A DNA stretch of 25,445 nt from SYIM01 sp039800325 (lineage in GTDB: Bacteria > Pseudomonadota > Gammaproteobacteria > Burkholderiales > Burkholderiaceae_E), in the NCBI GenBank assembly GCA_039800325.1, contig JBDLQY010000014.1, forward strand, positions 1-25,445, read 5' to 3'. The notes beneath the pieces were generated by a model that was given only the letters and a program-made list of their open reading frames with translations, did not search any database and was not told the origin of the DNA. The position numbers were made by a program, and so were the translations under genes. Positions 15,725 through 24,065 of this stretch are shown here, one piece after another. Every line of letters begins with the position of its first letter. Within the stretch, counting starts at the first letter, position 1.

Positions 15725-16510
15725 ATGCGGCCATGGACGGTGATGGTGCTGCTCTTTGCGCTGGGCATCAGCAACACTGTGGCTCAGACGCCGCCGCCGT
15801 TTTCAAGGTTTGGTCCAAATACAGTCTTCGAGATTCGGACCGAACCCGCATCCCATGAGTCGACGACTTGGGTTCATCGTCCCTTGCGCGGTATCAAATC
15901 TAACGGTGTACAGATACTTGCTGAGGCGGAAACTGAGCCCGTGTTGCAGTTTCAGGTGAGCCGGTCTGCGTCGGCCCTGGTGTACACCTTGCGTGCCGAA
16001 GACTCCAGGCAGTCTCCAAACCGTTTACTGGAGAAGCCCTGGCTGTGTTGGCGCTGGCGGGCCAGCGTGTTTCCGGTGGGGGCTGTCATGGGCGAGAAAG
16101 CCGGTGACGACTTTGCAGCTCGGGTATATCTGATGTTTGACTACCCGCTCGAAAAGGTTCCGGCATTCGACCGGCTGGGCTTGCGCATGGCGCGGCTGCT
16201 CTATGACGCTTCACTGCCTGCCGCTACGGTGGTCTATGTACTGCACGCCGGGCACGACCCAGGCGGTTTCGTTAGCTCGCCCTATACCGCCCGCGTAAAA
16301 ATGCGCTCGGTCAATGCCAAGCCCTCAGCGGGGCAGTGGTCGCGGGTCTGTCGTCATGTTCCGCAGGACTTTCAATTGGCGTTTGGTGCTGAGTTCGGTG
16401 CTGGAGTTGCGCCTTTGCAGGCTATTGCTGTGGGGGCAGATGGGGATCAGACGTCAGCTGAATTTTCCACTGAGTTCGGCGATCTTGAGTGGCGCACGAC
16501 GCCGTACTAA
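15725..16510 (+). CDS. Exported DUF3047 family protein
   Basis: The 261-residue protein has an N-terminal signal peptide (TVMVLLFALGISNTVAQ, with cleavage likely near AQ at residue 20-21). A predicted beta-rich periplasmic domain of the DUF3047 type follows. Its marks are ADSRQ-like and CWRWRASVFP segments (here EDSRQSPNRLLEKPWLCWRW), GDDFAARVYLMFDYP, VVYVLHAGHDPGGFVSSPYT and a C-terminal IAVGADGDQTSAEFSTEFGDLEW. I start it at ATG 15725, directly before the signal peptide; an upstream extension to 15680 adds a Cys/Arg-rich stretch unlike a leader. It lies 32 bases after the DUF2064 gene and is probably co-transcribed. The function of DUF3047 is unknown; the fold resembles secreted carbohydrate-binding jelly rolls, which is only a guess. 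Confidence 0.82.
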   Translation: MRPWTVMVLLFALGISNTVAQTPPPFSRFGPNTVFEIRTEPASHESTTWVHRPLRGIKSNGVQILAEAETEPVLQFQVSRSASALVYTLRAEDSRQSPNRLLEKPWLCWRWRASVFPVGAVMGEKAGDDFAARVYLMFDYPLEKVPAFDRLGLRMARLLYDASLPAATVVYVLHAGHDPGGFVSSPYTARVKMRSVNAKPSAGQWSRVCRHVPQDFQLAFGAEFGAGVAPLQAIAVGADGDQTSAEFSTEFGDLEWRTTPY

Positions 16511-16542
16511 TTATCGGGGGTGCTGCTGCCAGACCGTGAAGA

Positions 16543-16570
16543 ACCGGGGCAGGGCAGAGCCCGCCCCGGT
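16543..16570. terminator. GC-rich hairpin between convergent genes
   Basis: The 28-base hairpin has outer arms ACCGGGGC / GCCCCGGT and inner arms GGGC / GCCC around an AGA loop, with one bulged A. It sits between the DUF3047 stop (16510) and the acnA stop (16590), where transcripts from both sides must end. No long T-run follows on the plus strand. On the minus strand the arm is followed by TTCTTC, a weak tail that would suit acnA. It may terminate both transcripts or protect their 3' ends. Confidence 0.55.
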
Positions 16571-16589
16571 GGCGATGGCATGTGGTGGC

Positions 16590-19295
16590 TTAAGCCGCCA
16601 GCAGCTCGCGCAGCACGTACGGCAGTATGCCGCCATGCCGGTAGTAATCGACCTCGATCGCGGTATCAATCCGAGACAGCACCGTTACCTTGCGAGTGGT
16701 ACCGTTGCGACCACGAATCGTCAGGACGATGTCCTGTTGCGGCTTGAGATCGGTGGGTACTTCAATATCGAATTCCTCGTCTCCCTTGATACCCAGTGAA
16801 GACCAGGAATCATTGCCCTTGAACTGAAGCGGCAGAACGCCCATGCCCACCAGGTTAGAGCGGTGAATACGCTCGAAGCTGCGTGCGACCACCGCCTTGA
16901 TGCCTAGCAGTTGCGTGCCCTTGGCCGCCCAGTCACGGGACGAGCCTGTGCCGTACTCTTCACCACCGAAAACAATCGTGGGCGTACCCGCGGCGATGTA
17001 CTGCATGGCTGCCTCGTAAATGGGTAGCTTCTCACCGCTGGGCTGGAACAAGGTAACCCCGCCTTCCTCGCGGCTGCCATCAGCAGCGGCTGGAATCATG
17101 AGATTCTTGATTCGAACGTTGGCGAAGGTGCCGCGCATCATCACTTCATGGTTACCGCGACGCGCGCCATAGCTGTTGAAGTCTGCCTTCATAACGCCGT
17201 TACCGACCAGATATTTGCCGGCGGGCGATGACTCTTTGATAGAGCCAGCGGGCGAGATATGGTCCGTGGTAATTGAGTCGCCGAAGAGTGCGAGTGCCCG
17301 CGCACTAAGAATGCCCGTGCTGGCAGCCGGCGGGGTCATAGAAAACTCTTTGAAGAAGGGCGGCTCAGCGATGTAGGTTGACGTGGGCCAGTCATAGACC
17401 TGGCCTTGGACACCCTTGATTTTTTCCCAGAGCTTGCCCGGGTTGTCTTTCACCTGGGCATAGTTGCCTTTGAAGACCTTGGGGTTCATGGCGTGCTTCA
17501 TGAGCGCGTGGACCTCCTCGCTGGTCGGCCAGATATCACCAATGAAAATATCCTTGCCGCCCTTGCCTTGACCTAAGGGTTGGGTCATGAGATCGACCCG
17601 TACGTTACCCGCAATAGCGTAGGCCACCACCAGCGGCGGTGACGCCAGAAAGTTGGCCTTGAGGTTCGGGTGAATACGCGCTTCGAAGTTTCGGTTGCCC
17701 GACAGGACGGCGGCGGCGATGAGATTGTTCTGCGTAATGGCGTCGTTGATTTCAGTCGATAAATCACCGGCATTGCCAATACAGGTGGTGCAGCCATAGG
17801 CCGCCACGGAAAAGCCCAGCTTTTCGAGGTAGGGCAGAAGTCCCGCTGCCGTCAGGTACTCGGTTACCACGCGCGATCCGGGCGCTAGCGAGGTTTTGAT
17901 GTGTTTACGCACCTTGAGACCAGCCTCGACCGCCTTCTTGGCGAGCAAACCCGCAGCCAGCAGGACGCCAGGGTTGGAGGTGTTGGTGCATGACGTGATG
18001 GCCGCAATCAGCACATCACCATTGCGCAGTTCAATGCCGCTGGGTGTGGTGACGGGTTTGTCGAGCGATTCGGCGGGCAGGTTGAAGCCGTTTTCAGCGA
18101 TCGGCTTCGAAAAGAGACCAGCAAAGGTGGAGGACACTTTCCCGATTTCGATCCGGTCCTGCGGACGCTTGGGGCCTGCCAGTGACGGCGTGATAGAGCC
18201 GAGGTCTAGCTTGAGCACTGTTGAATAGTCGATACTGCCCGGGGCGGGCACCCCGTAAAGCCCCTGGGCCTTGAACCAGCTGGCGAATGCATCAATCTCG
18301 CCAGAGGTGCGGGCTGTGCCCTTGAAATAGTCGATGGTCTTATCGTCTACCGGGAAGAAACCCATGGTAGCGCCGTACTCAGGCGCCATATTGGCGATGG
18401 TGGCCCGATCGGGTACTGCAAGGCTGGCCGTGCCTTCGCCAAAGAACTCAACGAATTTACCGACCACCTTGGCTTTGCGCAGCATTTCGGTGATGGTGAG
18501 CACCAGATCAGTAGCGGTGACCCCTTCGCGAAGGCGGCCGGTCAGTTCAACGCCCACCACATCCGGGGTCAGGAAGTACACGGGCTGCCCGAGCATGCCA
18601 GCCTCAGCCTCAATGCCGCCCACGCCCCAACCGACCACGCCGATACCATTAATCATGGTCGTGTGGCTATCGGTACCGACCAGCGTGTCGGCGTAGTAAA
18701 CGCCATCGTTACGCTTGTGCACACCCCGAGCGAGGTACTCGAGATTGACCTGGTGAACGATGCCGAAGCCCGGGGGTACAACCCCAAAGGTGTCAAAGGC
18801 CTGCATGCCCCACTTCATGAACTGATAGCGCTCACGATTGCGCTCGAACTCGAGTTTCATGTTGAGATCGAGCGCCTTGCCTGACCCGTAGTGGTCGATC
18901 ATGACAGAGTGGTCGACCACAAGGTCAACCGGCACCAAAGGCTCGATCGTTTTGGGATTTTTGCCCATGCCCGATGCGACGTTACGCATGGCGGCCAGGT
19001 CAGCCAGAAGCGGCACACCCGTGAAGTCCTGCAGAACGACACGGGCCACAATGAATGGGATTTCGTCGATGCGTTTGGCATTAGCACCCCAATTCGCGAG
19101 TTGCTCGACATGCGCCTCGGTTACTTTCTTGCCGTCGACATTGCGCAGAACCGACTCGAGCACGATGCGGATCGACAACGGAAGCCGCTTGACGTTGGGA
19201 AACTTTCTGGCCAACGCCGGTAGCGAATAAAACTTACCGGCTTTGCCCGAGCTCAATGAGAACTCTTTGAGGGTGTTGAATGTGTTGTGCGACAT
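16590..19295 (-). CDS. acnA: Aconitate hydratase A (aconitase; probably also 2-methylaconitate hydratase)
   Basis: This 901-residue [4Fe-4S] enzyme converts citrate to isocitrate and, in this setting, probably hydrates methylaconitate in the methylcitrate cycle. The three cluster ligands are visible: Cys436 in AAITSCTNTSNP, and Cys502 and Cys505 in GCTTCIGNAG, nearly the positions known in E. coli AcnA. Other AcnA marks are VLQDFTGVPLLADLAAMR, VGTDSHTTMINGIGV, and GEEYGTGSSRDWAAKG in the swivel domain. Length and N-terminus fit AcnA rather than AcnB, and also argue against AcnD, which is usually paired with prpF; no prpF is seen. ATG 19295 has GAGG six bases upstream. It is the last gene of the mdh-prpBCD-acnA run, 22 bases after prpD, and ends at the hairpin shared with DUF3047. 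Confidence 0.95.
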   Translation of the reverse strand: MSHNTFNTLKEFSLSSGKAGKFYSLPALARKFPNVKRLPLSIRIVLESVLRNVDGKKVTEAHVEQLANWGANAKRIDEIPFIVARVVLQDFTGVPLLADLAAMRNVASGMGKNPKTIEPLVPVDLVVDHSVMIDHYGSGKALDLNMKLEFERNRERYQFMKWGMQAFDTFGVVPPGFGIVHQVNLEYLARGVHKRNDGVYYADTLVGTDSHTTMINGIGVVGWGVGGIEAEAGMLGQPVYFLTPDVVGVELTGRLREGVTATDLVLTITEMLRKAKVVGKFVEFFGEGTASLAVPDRATIANMAPEYGATMGFFPVDDKTIDYFKGTARTSGEIDAFASWFKAQGLYGVPAPGSIDYSTVLKLDLGSITPSLAGPKRPQDRIEIGKVSSTFAGLFSKPIAENGFNLPAESLDKPVTTPSGIELRNGDVLIAAITSCTNTSNPGVLLAAGLLAKKAVEAGLKVRKHIKTSLAPGSRVVTEYLTAAGLLPYLEKLGFSVAAYGCTTCIGNAGDLSTEINDAITQNNLIAAAVLSGNRNFEARIHPNLKANFLASPPLVVAYAIAGNVRVDLMTQPLGQGKGGKDIFIGDIWPTSEEVHALMKHAMNPKVFKGNYAQVKDNPGKLWEKIKGVQGQVYDWPTSTYIAEPPFFKEFSMTPPAASTGILSARALALFGDSITTDHISPAGSIKESSPAGKYLVGNGVMKADFNSYGARRGNHEVMMRGTFANVRIKNLMIPAAADGSREEGGVTLFQPSGEKLPIYEAAMQYIAAGTPTIVFGGEEYGTGSSRDWAAKGTQLLGIKAVVARSFERIHRSNLVGMGVLPLQFKGNDSWSSLGIKGDEEFDIEVPTDLKPQQDIVLTIRGRNGTTRKVTVLSRIDTAIEVDYYRHGGILPYVLRELLAA

Positions 19296-19317
19296 GAAAA
19301 ACCTCGCAGGTTAAGAG

Positions 19318-20769
19318 TCAGATGACGTACAGATCAACGTATTCGTTGACAGACATGGCCTCAAGCTTCTTCTGATCGAGGGACACGTCGAGAATGGCTT
19401 GCTGCTGCTTGGCCGGAAAGCGGCGGGCAAGATTGGTTCGGAATTTCGCCTCAAGCAAGGGTATGCCATCCTTGCGACGACGTTTATGTCCGATGGGATA
19501 CTCGCAGACGACTTCTTTGAGCTTACTGCCGTCGTTGAACTCGACGGTCAGCGCGTTGGCGATAGAGCGCTTCTCGGGGTCGTGGTAATCCTTGGTGAAT
19601 TTCGGGTCTTCAACGCAGACGATTTTGTCGCGCAGTTTGTCGATGCGGGGATCGGCAGCAATGGCATCCTCGTAATCGGCCGCAGTCAGTCTGCCAAAAA
19701 TGATGGGAACAGCGACCATGTACTGGACGCAGTGGTCACGGTCAGCCGGGTTGTTCAGCGGACCCTTTTTATCGATGATGCGAATGCAGGCTTCGTGGGT
19801 GCGAATGGTGATGCGCTTGATGTCCGCTTCGGTTTTACCCAGTTTTCTCATCTGGGTATGAATGTCCATGGCGCATTCGACGGCTGTTTGTGAGTGGAAC
19901 TCGGCCGGGAACGAAATCTTGAACAGAACGTTTTCCATCACGTAGCTGCCGTAGGGGCGCTGGAACTTGAACGCATTGCCCTTGAACAGCACGTCGTAGA
20001 AGCCCCAGGTCTTGGCGCTGAGGACCGAGGGATACCCCATCTCACCCGTCTTGGCGATCAGGGCCAGCCGAACCGCTCGGCTGGTAGCATCTCCGGCTGC
20101 CCAACTCTTGCGTGAGCCGGTGTTAGGTGCATGCCTATAAGTGCGCAGGGCCTGACCATCAACCCATGCGAGTGAGACGGCGTTAATGATCTCATCGCGC
20201 GATAAGCCCAACATCTGAGCCACCACAGCCGTCGACGCAACCTTGACTAGAACCACGTGGTCAATGCCCACGCGGTTAAAGGAGTTTTCAAGGGCGATAC
20301 AACCCTGGATTTCATGAGCCTTGACCATGGCCGTGAGCACGTCACGCATCGTCAGAGGCTTTCGGCCCGCGGCAACATGGTTACGACTGAGCCAGTCAGC
20401 CACGGCCAGGATGCCGCCCAGGTTGTCGGAGGGGTGACCCCATTCCGCAGCCAACCAGGTGTCGTTGAAATCAAGCCAGCGGATCATGGTGCCGATGTTG
20501 AACGCCGCCTGGATGGGATCAAGCTGAAACTGCGTGCCCGGTACTTTGGCACCGTTAGGGACCATCGTGCCAGGCACGACGGGACCGAGCAGCTTGGTGC
20601 AGGCTGGGTATTCAAGCGCCTCAAGTCCGCAACCCAGCGTATCGATCAAGCAATTACGGGCCGTCTCATAAGCAAGCTTGCTGCTGACCTTGTACTTGAT
20701 GACGTAATCGGCGATATCGGTCAGCACCTTGTCCGGCTTCGGACGAACGTTGGAGATGTGTGCGCTCAT
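19318..20769 (-). CDS. prpD: 2-methylcitrate dehydratase
   Basis: This cytoplasmic enzyme dehydrates 2-methylcitrate to methylaconitate, the second dedicated step of propionate oxidation. The 483 residues match the usual PrpD length. Seen: an N-terminal LTDIADYVIKYKVSS; ARNCLIDTLGCGLEAL; NIGTMIRWLDFNDTWLAAEWGHPSDNLG split over about residues 91-119, the active-site region; RVGIDHVVLVKVASTAV; SYVMENVLFKISFPAEFHSQ; and VEFNDGSKLKEVVCEYPIGHKRRR near the end. These are PrpD rather than IDS-epimerase-like MmgE features. It lies 30 bases after prpC and 22 before acnA. The ribosome binding site is weak (ACGGA), so translation may depend on the upstream gene. Confidence 0.95.
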   Translation of the reverse strand: MSAHISNVRPKPDKVLTDIADYVIKYKVSSKLAYETARNCLIDTLGCGLEALEYPACTKLLGPVVPGTMVPNGAKVPGTQFQLDPIQAAFNIGTMIRWLDFNDTWLAAEWGHPSDNLGGILAVADWLSRNHVAAGRKPLTMRDVLTAMVKAHEIQGCIALENSFNRVGIDHVVLVKVASTAVVAQMLGLSRDEIINAVSLAWVDGQALRTYRHAPNTGSRKSWAAGDATSRAVRLALIAKTGEMGYPSVLSAKTWGFYDVLFKGNAFKFQRPYGSYVMENVLFKISFPAEFHSQTAVECAMDIHTQMRKLGKTEADIKRITIRTHEACIRIIDKKGPLNNPADRDHCVQYMVAVPIIFGRLTAADYEDAIAADPRIDKLRDKIVCVEDPKFTKDYHDPEKRSIANALTVEFNDGSKLKEVVCEYPIGHKRRRKDGIPLLEAKFRTNLARRFPAKQQQAILDVSLDQKKLEAMSVNEYVDLYVI

Positions 20770-20799
20770 AGCGTGTTCCGTGCGTTGAGGTTGGAAGCC

Positions 20800-21960
20800 T
20801 TAAGGCCGCTTGTCGATGGTGACAAAGGTCTGATTCTCTGGGCCAACATAGTTGGCGCTGGGGCGGATGATCTTGTTGTCGATGCGCTGCTCGATGACGT
20901 GGGCGGCCCAGCCCGATGTTCTGGAGATGACAAACAGCGGCGTGAACATACTGGTGGGAACACCCATCATGTGGTAACTCACAGCACTGAACCAATCGTG
21001 GTTGGGGAACATTTTTTTGAGATCCCACATAGCGGTCTCGAGTCGTTCAGCAATGCTGAACATCTTCATGCTGCCAGCAGAGGTTGACAGCCGACGGGCC
21101 ACGTCCTTGATGACCTTGTTGCGCGGGTCGGCAATGGTATAAACGGGGTGACCGAAGCCGATCACGACCTCTTTGCTTTCAACGCGCCGGCGGATATCGG
21201 TCTCAGCGTCATCGGGGGTTTCGTAGCGCTTCTGAATTTCGAAGGCAACCTCATTGGCACCGCCGTGCTTCGGGCCGCGCAGGGCACCAATGGCGCCCGT
21301 GATGGCCGAGTACATGTCTGAACCGGTACCAGCGATAACCCGCGCCGTGAACGTAGAGGCGTTGTACTCGTGCTCGGCGTACAGATTCAGCGAGGTGTGC
21401 ATCGCGCGCACCCAGAGATCAGACGGTCGTTGACCATGCAGAAGATGAAGAAAATGCCCACCGATGGAGTCATCGTCGGTTTCGACCTCGATGCGTCTTC
21501 CGTTGTGACTAAAGTGATACCAGTACAGCAGCACTGATCCCAGTGATGCCATCAGGCGATCGGCAATGTCGCGTGCGCCCGGCGCTGCGTGGTCGTCCTT
21601 CTCGGGCAGTTGGCAGCCCAGAGCCGATACGCCGGTTCGCATGACGTCCATGGGATGCGCGCTGGCTGGAATGGTTTCCAAGGCCATCTTGACGCTGGCC
21701 GGAAGGCCGCGCAGCGAGCGCAACTTGGCCTTGTAGGCTTTGAGTTCGGCGCTGTTGGGCAGCTTGCCGTGCACGAGCAGATAGGCGATTTCCTCGAATT
21801 CAGCCGCTTCTGCGATATCGAGAATATCGTAGCCCCGGTAATGCAGATCGTTGCCGGTTCTGCCAACCGTGCATAAGGCCGTATTGCCTGCGGTTACGCC
21901 CGACAGTGCGACCGACTTTTTGGGTTTGACGGCTGTAACAGGCGTGCTGTCAGCTGACAT
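20800..21960 (-). CDS. prpC: 2-methylcitrate synthase
   Basis: This enzyme condenses propionyl-CoA with oxaloacetate to give 2-methylcitrate and CoA. The 386 residues are the size of the short, PrpC-type citrate synthases, clearly shorter than GltA. The catalytic triad of the citrate synthase family is present: His232 in LRGPKHGGANE, His271 in GFGHPVYTIADPR, and Asp322 in FPNHDWFSAVSYHMMG. LYAEHEYNAST is also conserved. The N-terminal GVTAGNTALCTVGRTGNDLHYRGY segment is typical of PrpC and methylcitrate synthases. ATG 21960 has a strong GGAGGAG seven bases upstream. Oxaloacetate could come from the malate dehydrogenase encoded two genes before. Residual citrate synthase activity is likely, as in other PrpC proteins. 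Confidence 0.95.
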   Translation of the reverse strand: MSADSTPVTAVKPKKSVALSGVTAGNTALCTVGRTGNDLHYRGYDILDIAEAAEFEEIAYLLVHGKLPNSAELKAYKAKLRSLRGLPASVKMALETIPASAHPMDVMRTGVSALGCQLPEKDDHAAPGARDIADRLMASLGSVLLYWYHFSHNGRRIEVETDDDSIGGHFLHLLHGQRPSDLWVRAMHTSLNLYAEHEYNASTFTARVIAGTGSDMYSAITGAIGALRGPKHGGANEVAFEIQKRYETPDDAETDIRRRVESKEVVIGFGHPVYTIADPRNKVIKDVARRLSTSAGSMKMFSIAERLETAMWDLKKMFPNHDWFSAVSYHMMGVPTSMFTPLFVISRTSGWAAHVIEQRIDNKIIRPSANYVGPENQTFVTIDKRP

Positions 21961-22011
21961 GGTGTGACTCCTCCAGAAAATGCGTTGCCGGTCGCAGCCC
22001 GGCCATGCGAA

Positions 22012-22893
22012 TCAACGGTTCTTGGCGAAGAGCTCGTCGAGCTTGCGCTCGAAGTCCCAATAGCCGATGGCGTCATAAAGCTCTTTGCGAGTCTGCATCA
22101 ACGGTACGACACTTTGCTGCGTACCGTCACGACGCAGCGCTTCGTAAACCGTCTGAGCGGCCTTGTTCATGGCGCGGAACGCTGAAAGCGGGTAGAGCAC
22201 CATGGCCACGTCAGCGCCTCGGAGCTCGTCGACCGTAAACAGGGGCGTTTGGCCAAACTCCGTGATGTTGGCCAGGATGGGTACTTTTACTGCCGCAGCA
22301 AACTGCTTGTACATGCCCAGCTCGGTCATGGCCTCAGGGAAAATACCGTCAGCGCCCGCCTCAACACAGGCGACGGCCCGCTCGATGGCTTTCTCAAGCC
22401 CCTCGACCGCGAGCGCATCAGTACGGGCCATAATGAAGAAACTGTCGTCGGTGCGGGCGTCGGCTGCGGCTTTGATGCGATCAACCATTTCCTGCTGGCT
22501 GACGATTTCTTTGCCCGGCCTGTGACCACAGCGCTTGGCACCCACCTGATCTTCAATGTGCATGGCCGCCGCCCCGAATTTGATCAGCGATCGAGTGGTC
22601 CGAGCGACATTAAAGGCCGAGGCTCCAAAGCCGGTGTCGACGTCAACCAGCAATGGAAGGTCACATACATCAGTTATTCGTCGAACATCTGTCAGCACGT
22701 CGTCGAGCACCGAAATACCCAGGTCAGGAAGTCCCAGCGAGCCTGCGGCAACCCCGCCACCGGATAAATAGGTAGCCTTGAAGCCCGCATGTCGCACCAA
22801 AAGCGCATGATTGGCGTTGATGGCCCCTGGAATCTGCAAGGGCTTTTCGGCCGAAAGCGCCTCGCGAAACTTCTGACCTGGTGTCTTGCTCAT
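22012..22893 (-). CDS. prpB: 2-methylisocitrate lyase
   Basis: This Mg2+-dependent lyase of the PEP mutase/isocitrate lyase superfamily splits 2-methylisocitrate into pyruvate and succinate. The signature KRCGHR is present, with active-site Cys122 and His124. Metal-binding aspartates lie in LPLLVDVDTGFG (D84, D86), and LPDLG (D57) is present as well. Length is 293 residues, as in E. coli PrpB. YLSGGGVAAGSLGLPD near the N-terminus distinguishes PrpB from carboxyphosphonoenolpyruvate mutases. ATG 22893 has AGGAG five bases upstream. It lies 37 bases after mdh and 51 before prpC. Confidence 0.95.
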   Translation of the reverse strand: MSKTPGQKFREALSAEKPLQIPGAINANHALLVRHAGFKATYLSGGGVAAGSLGLPDLGISVLDDVLTDVRRITDVCDLPLLVDVDTGFGASAFNVARTTRSLIKFGAAAMHIEDQVGAKRCGHRPGKEIVSQQEMVDRIKAAADARTDDSFFIMARTDALAVEGLEKAIERAVACVEAGADGIFPEAMTELGMYKQFAAAVKVPILANITEFGQTPLFTVDELRGADVAMVLYPLSAFRAMNKAAQTVYEALRRDGTQQSVVPLMQTRKELYDAIGYWDFERKLDELFAKNR

Positions 22894-22930
22894 GGCGGCT
22901 CCTGGTGGCTAAGCGGTGTGGCCTCTAAAA

Positions 22931-23914
22931 CTACGCAAGCAGATGCTTGATGCCCTCGCGCTCTTCATTTAGCTCTTGAAGGGTACGGTTCATCATCGTG
23001 CGGCTGAACTCGTCGATCTCGAGGCCGCGAACCATTTCATAACCGCCGTTTGCGCAGACCACCGGGAATCCGTACATCACATCTTCAGGGATGCCGTACG
23101 ATCCATCAGAGGCGATACCCATCGTTACCCAGCGACCGTTGGTACCCTGGACCCAGTCGCGCATGTGATCGATGGCTGCATTGGCTGCCGACGCAGCAGA
23201 TGACAGACCCCTGGCCTCGATGATGGCGGCTCCGCGCTTGCCAACGGTGGGGATGAAGCTGTCGCGATTCCAGGCCTCATCGTTAATGAGCGCTTTGACG
23301 GACTGGCCGCCGACCGTGGCAAACCGATAATCGGGATACATCGTGGGGCTGTGATTGCCCCAGACGATCAGCTTTTCGATGCTATCGACCCGCTTGCCGG
23401 TGCGTGCCGCAATCTGAGACAACGCCCGATTGTGGTCAAGCCGCAGCATGGCGGTAAAGTTTTGTTTGGGCAGGCCTGGCGCCGACTTCATGGCGATGTA
23501 GGCATTAGTGTTGGCGGGATTACCCACGACGAGAATTTTGCAGTCACGCTTGGCGCATTCATTGAGCGCGCGGCCCTGAACGGTGAAGATGGCTCCGTTG
23601 GCTTCGAGCAGGTCTTTGCGCTCCATACCCTTGCTGCGTGGGCGCGCGCCTACCAGCAGAGCGCAGTCAGCGTCTTTGAACGCGACCTTGGGGTCGTCAG
23701 TAATTACGACGCCAGCCAAAAGCGGAAATGCGCAGTCTTCAAGCTCCATGACCACGCCCTTGACTGCAGGCAGAGCGGCCGTGATGTCAAGCAGCTGCAA
23801 AATGATGGGTTGGTCTTTGCCTAACATGTCGCCGTTGGCGATTCTGAAGAGCAGGCTGTAACCAATTTGACCGGCTGCGCCGGTGACGGCGATGCGTTTG
23901 GCGGGTTTCGACAT
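22931..23914 (-). CDS. mdh: Malate dehydrogenase (NAD-dependent)
   Basis: This enzyme interconverts malate and oxaloacetate. The 327-residue protein is of the cytosolic-type MDH found in Burkholderiales. Seen: the Rossmann motif TGAAGQIGYSLL (11-22); Asp43 in LQLLDI, the residue that favours NAD over NADP; the substrate loop VGARPRSKGMERKDL with Arg91, Arg93 and Arg99; VVGNPANTNA; and the catalytic pair Asp160 in RLDHNR and His188 in VIWGNHSPTMYPD (the family's WGNHS). It is the first gene of the run with prpB, prpC, prpD and acnA, and follows a good promoter at 23967-23995. Its product supplies oxaloacetate both to citrate synthase and to PrpC. It is divergent from the gntR gene. Some Ser/Gly variation in the RPR loop is within family range. 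Confidence 0.96.
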   Translation of the reverse strand: MSKPAKRIAVTGAAGQIGYSLLFRIANGDMLGKDQPIILQLLDITAALPAVKGVVMELEDCAFPLLAGVVITDDPKVAFKDADCALLVGARPRSKGMERKDLLEANGAIFTVQGRALNECAKRDCKILVVGNPANTNAYIAMKSAPGLPKQNFTAMLRLDHNRALSQIAARTGKRVDSIEKLIVWGNHSPTMYPDYRFATVGGQSVKALINDEAWNRDSFIPTVGKRGAAIIEARGLSSAASAANAAIDHMRDWVQGTNGRWVTMGIASDGSYGIPEDVMYGFPVVCANGGYEMVRGLEIDEFSRTMMNRTLQELNEEREGIKHLLA

Positions 23915-23966
23915 GGAGATGCACCCTCAGATGAATGGTTGTGCGGGTCATTGTTAAAGCGTGCGA

Positions 23967-23995
23967 AGTTTAGGGCTTACCCAGGGGGGTGTCAA
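23967..23995 (-). promoter_or_regulatory. Sigma-70-type promoter for mdh-prpBCD-acnA
   Basis: Read on the minus strand, a perfect TTGACA (-35, 23995-23990) is followed after 17 bases by TAAACT (-10, 23972-23967, 4 of 6). Start of transcription would be near 23960, giving a leader of about 45 bases. The palindromic operator at 24006-24021 lies 10 bases upstream of the -35 box, a position that could serve either activation or interference with the divergent promoter. Confidence 0.6.
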
Positions 23996-24005
23996 CGAAG
24001 TGATG

Positions 24006-24021
24006 TGTCTTATATAAGACA
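24006..24021. promoter_or_regulatory. Perfect 16-bp palindrome, likely operator of the GntR regulator
   Basis: TGTCTTATATAAGACA is a perfect palindrome in the 151-base gap between divergent mdh and gntR, 45 bases before the gntR ATG. Size, AT-rich centre and place suit a dimeric winged-helix regulator of the GntR type. A TATAAG at its centre could also act as a -10 box for gntR, so autorepression is possible. A half-site, TGTCTT, recurs at 24954-24959 before sdhC. Confidence 0.65.
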
Positions 24022-24065
24022 TAAGTAACTGGACTCTCTGGACGTCCTGTGCTGAAATCACGAAT

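Noticed and set aside
16590..19295. Aconitase as AcnD, the Fe/S-dependent methylcitrate dehydratase
   Set aside because: prpD is present, no prpF follows, and the length and Cys positions match AcnA closely.
20257..21087. Long plus-strand open frame (276 codons) opposite prpD and prpC
   Set aside because: It lies wholly antisense to two well-supported enzymes, has no recognisable domain, and reflects the codon bias of the genes on the other strand.
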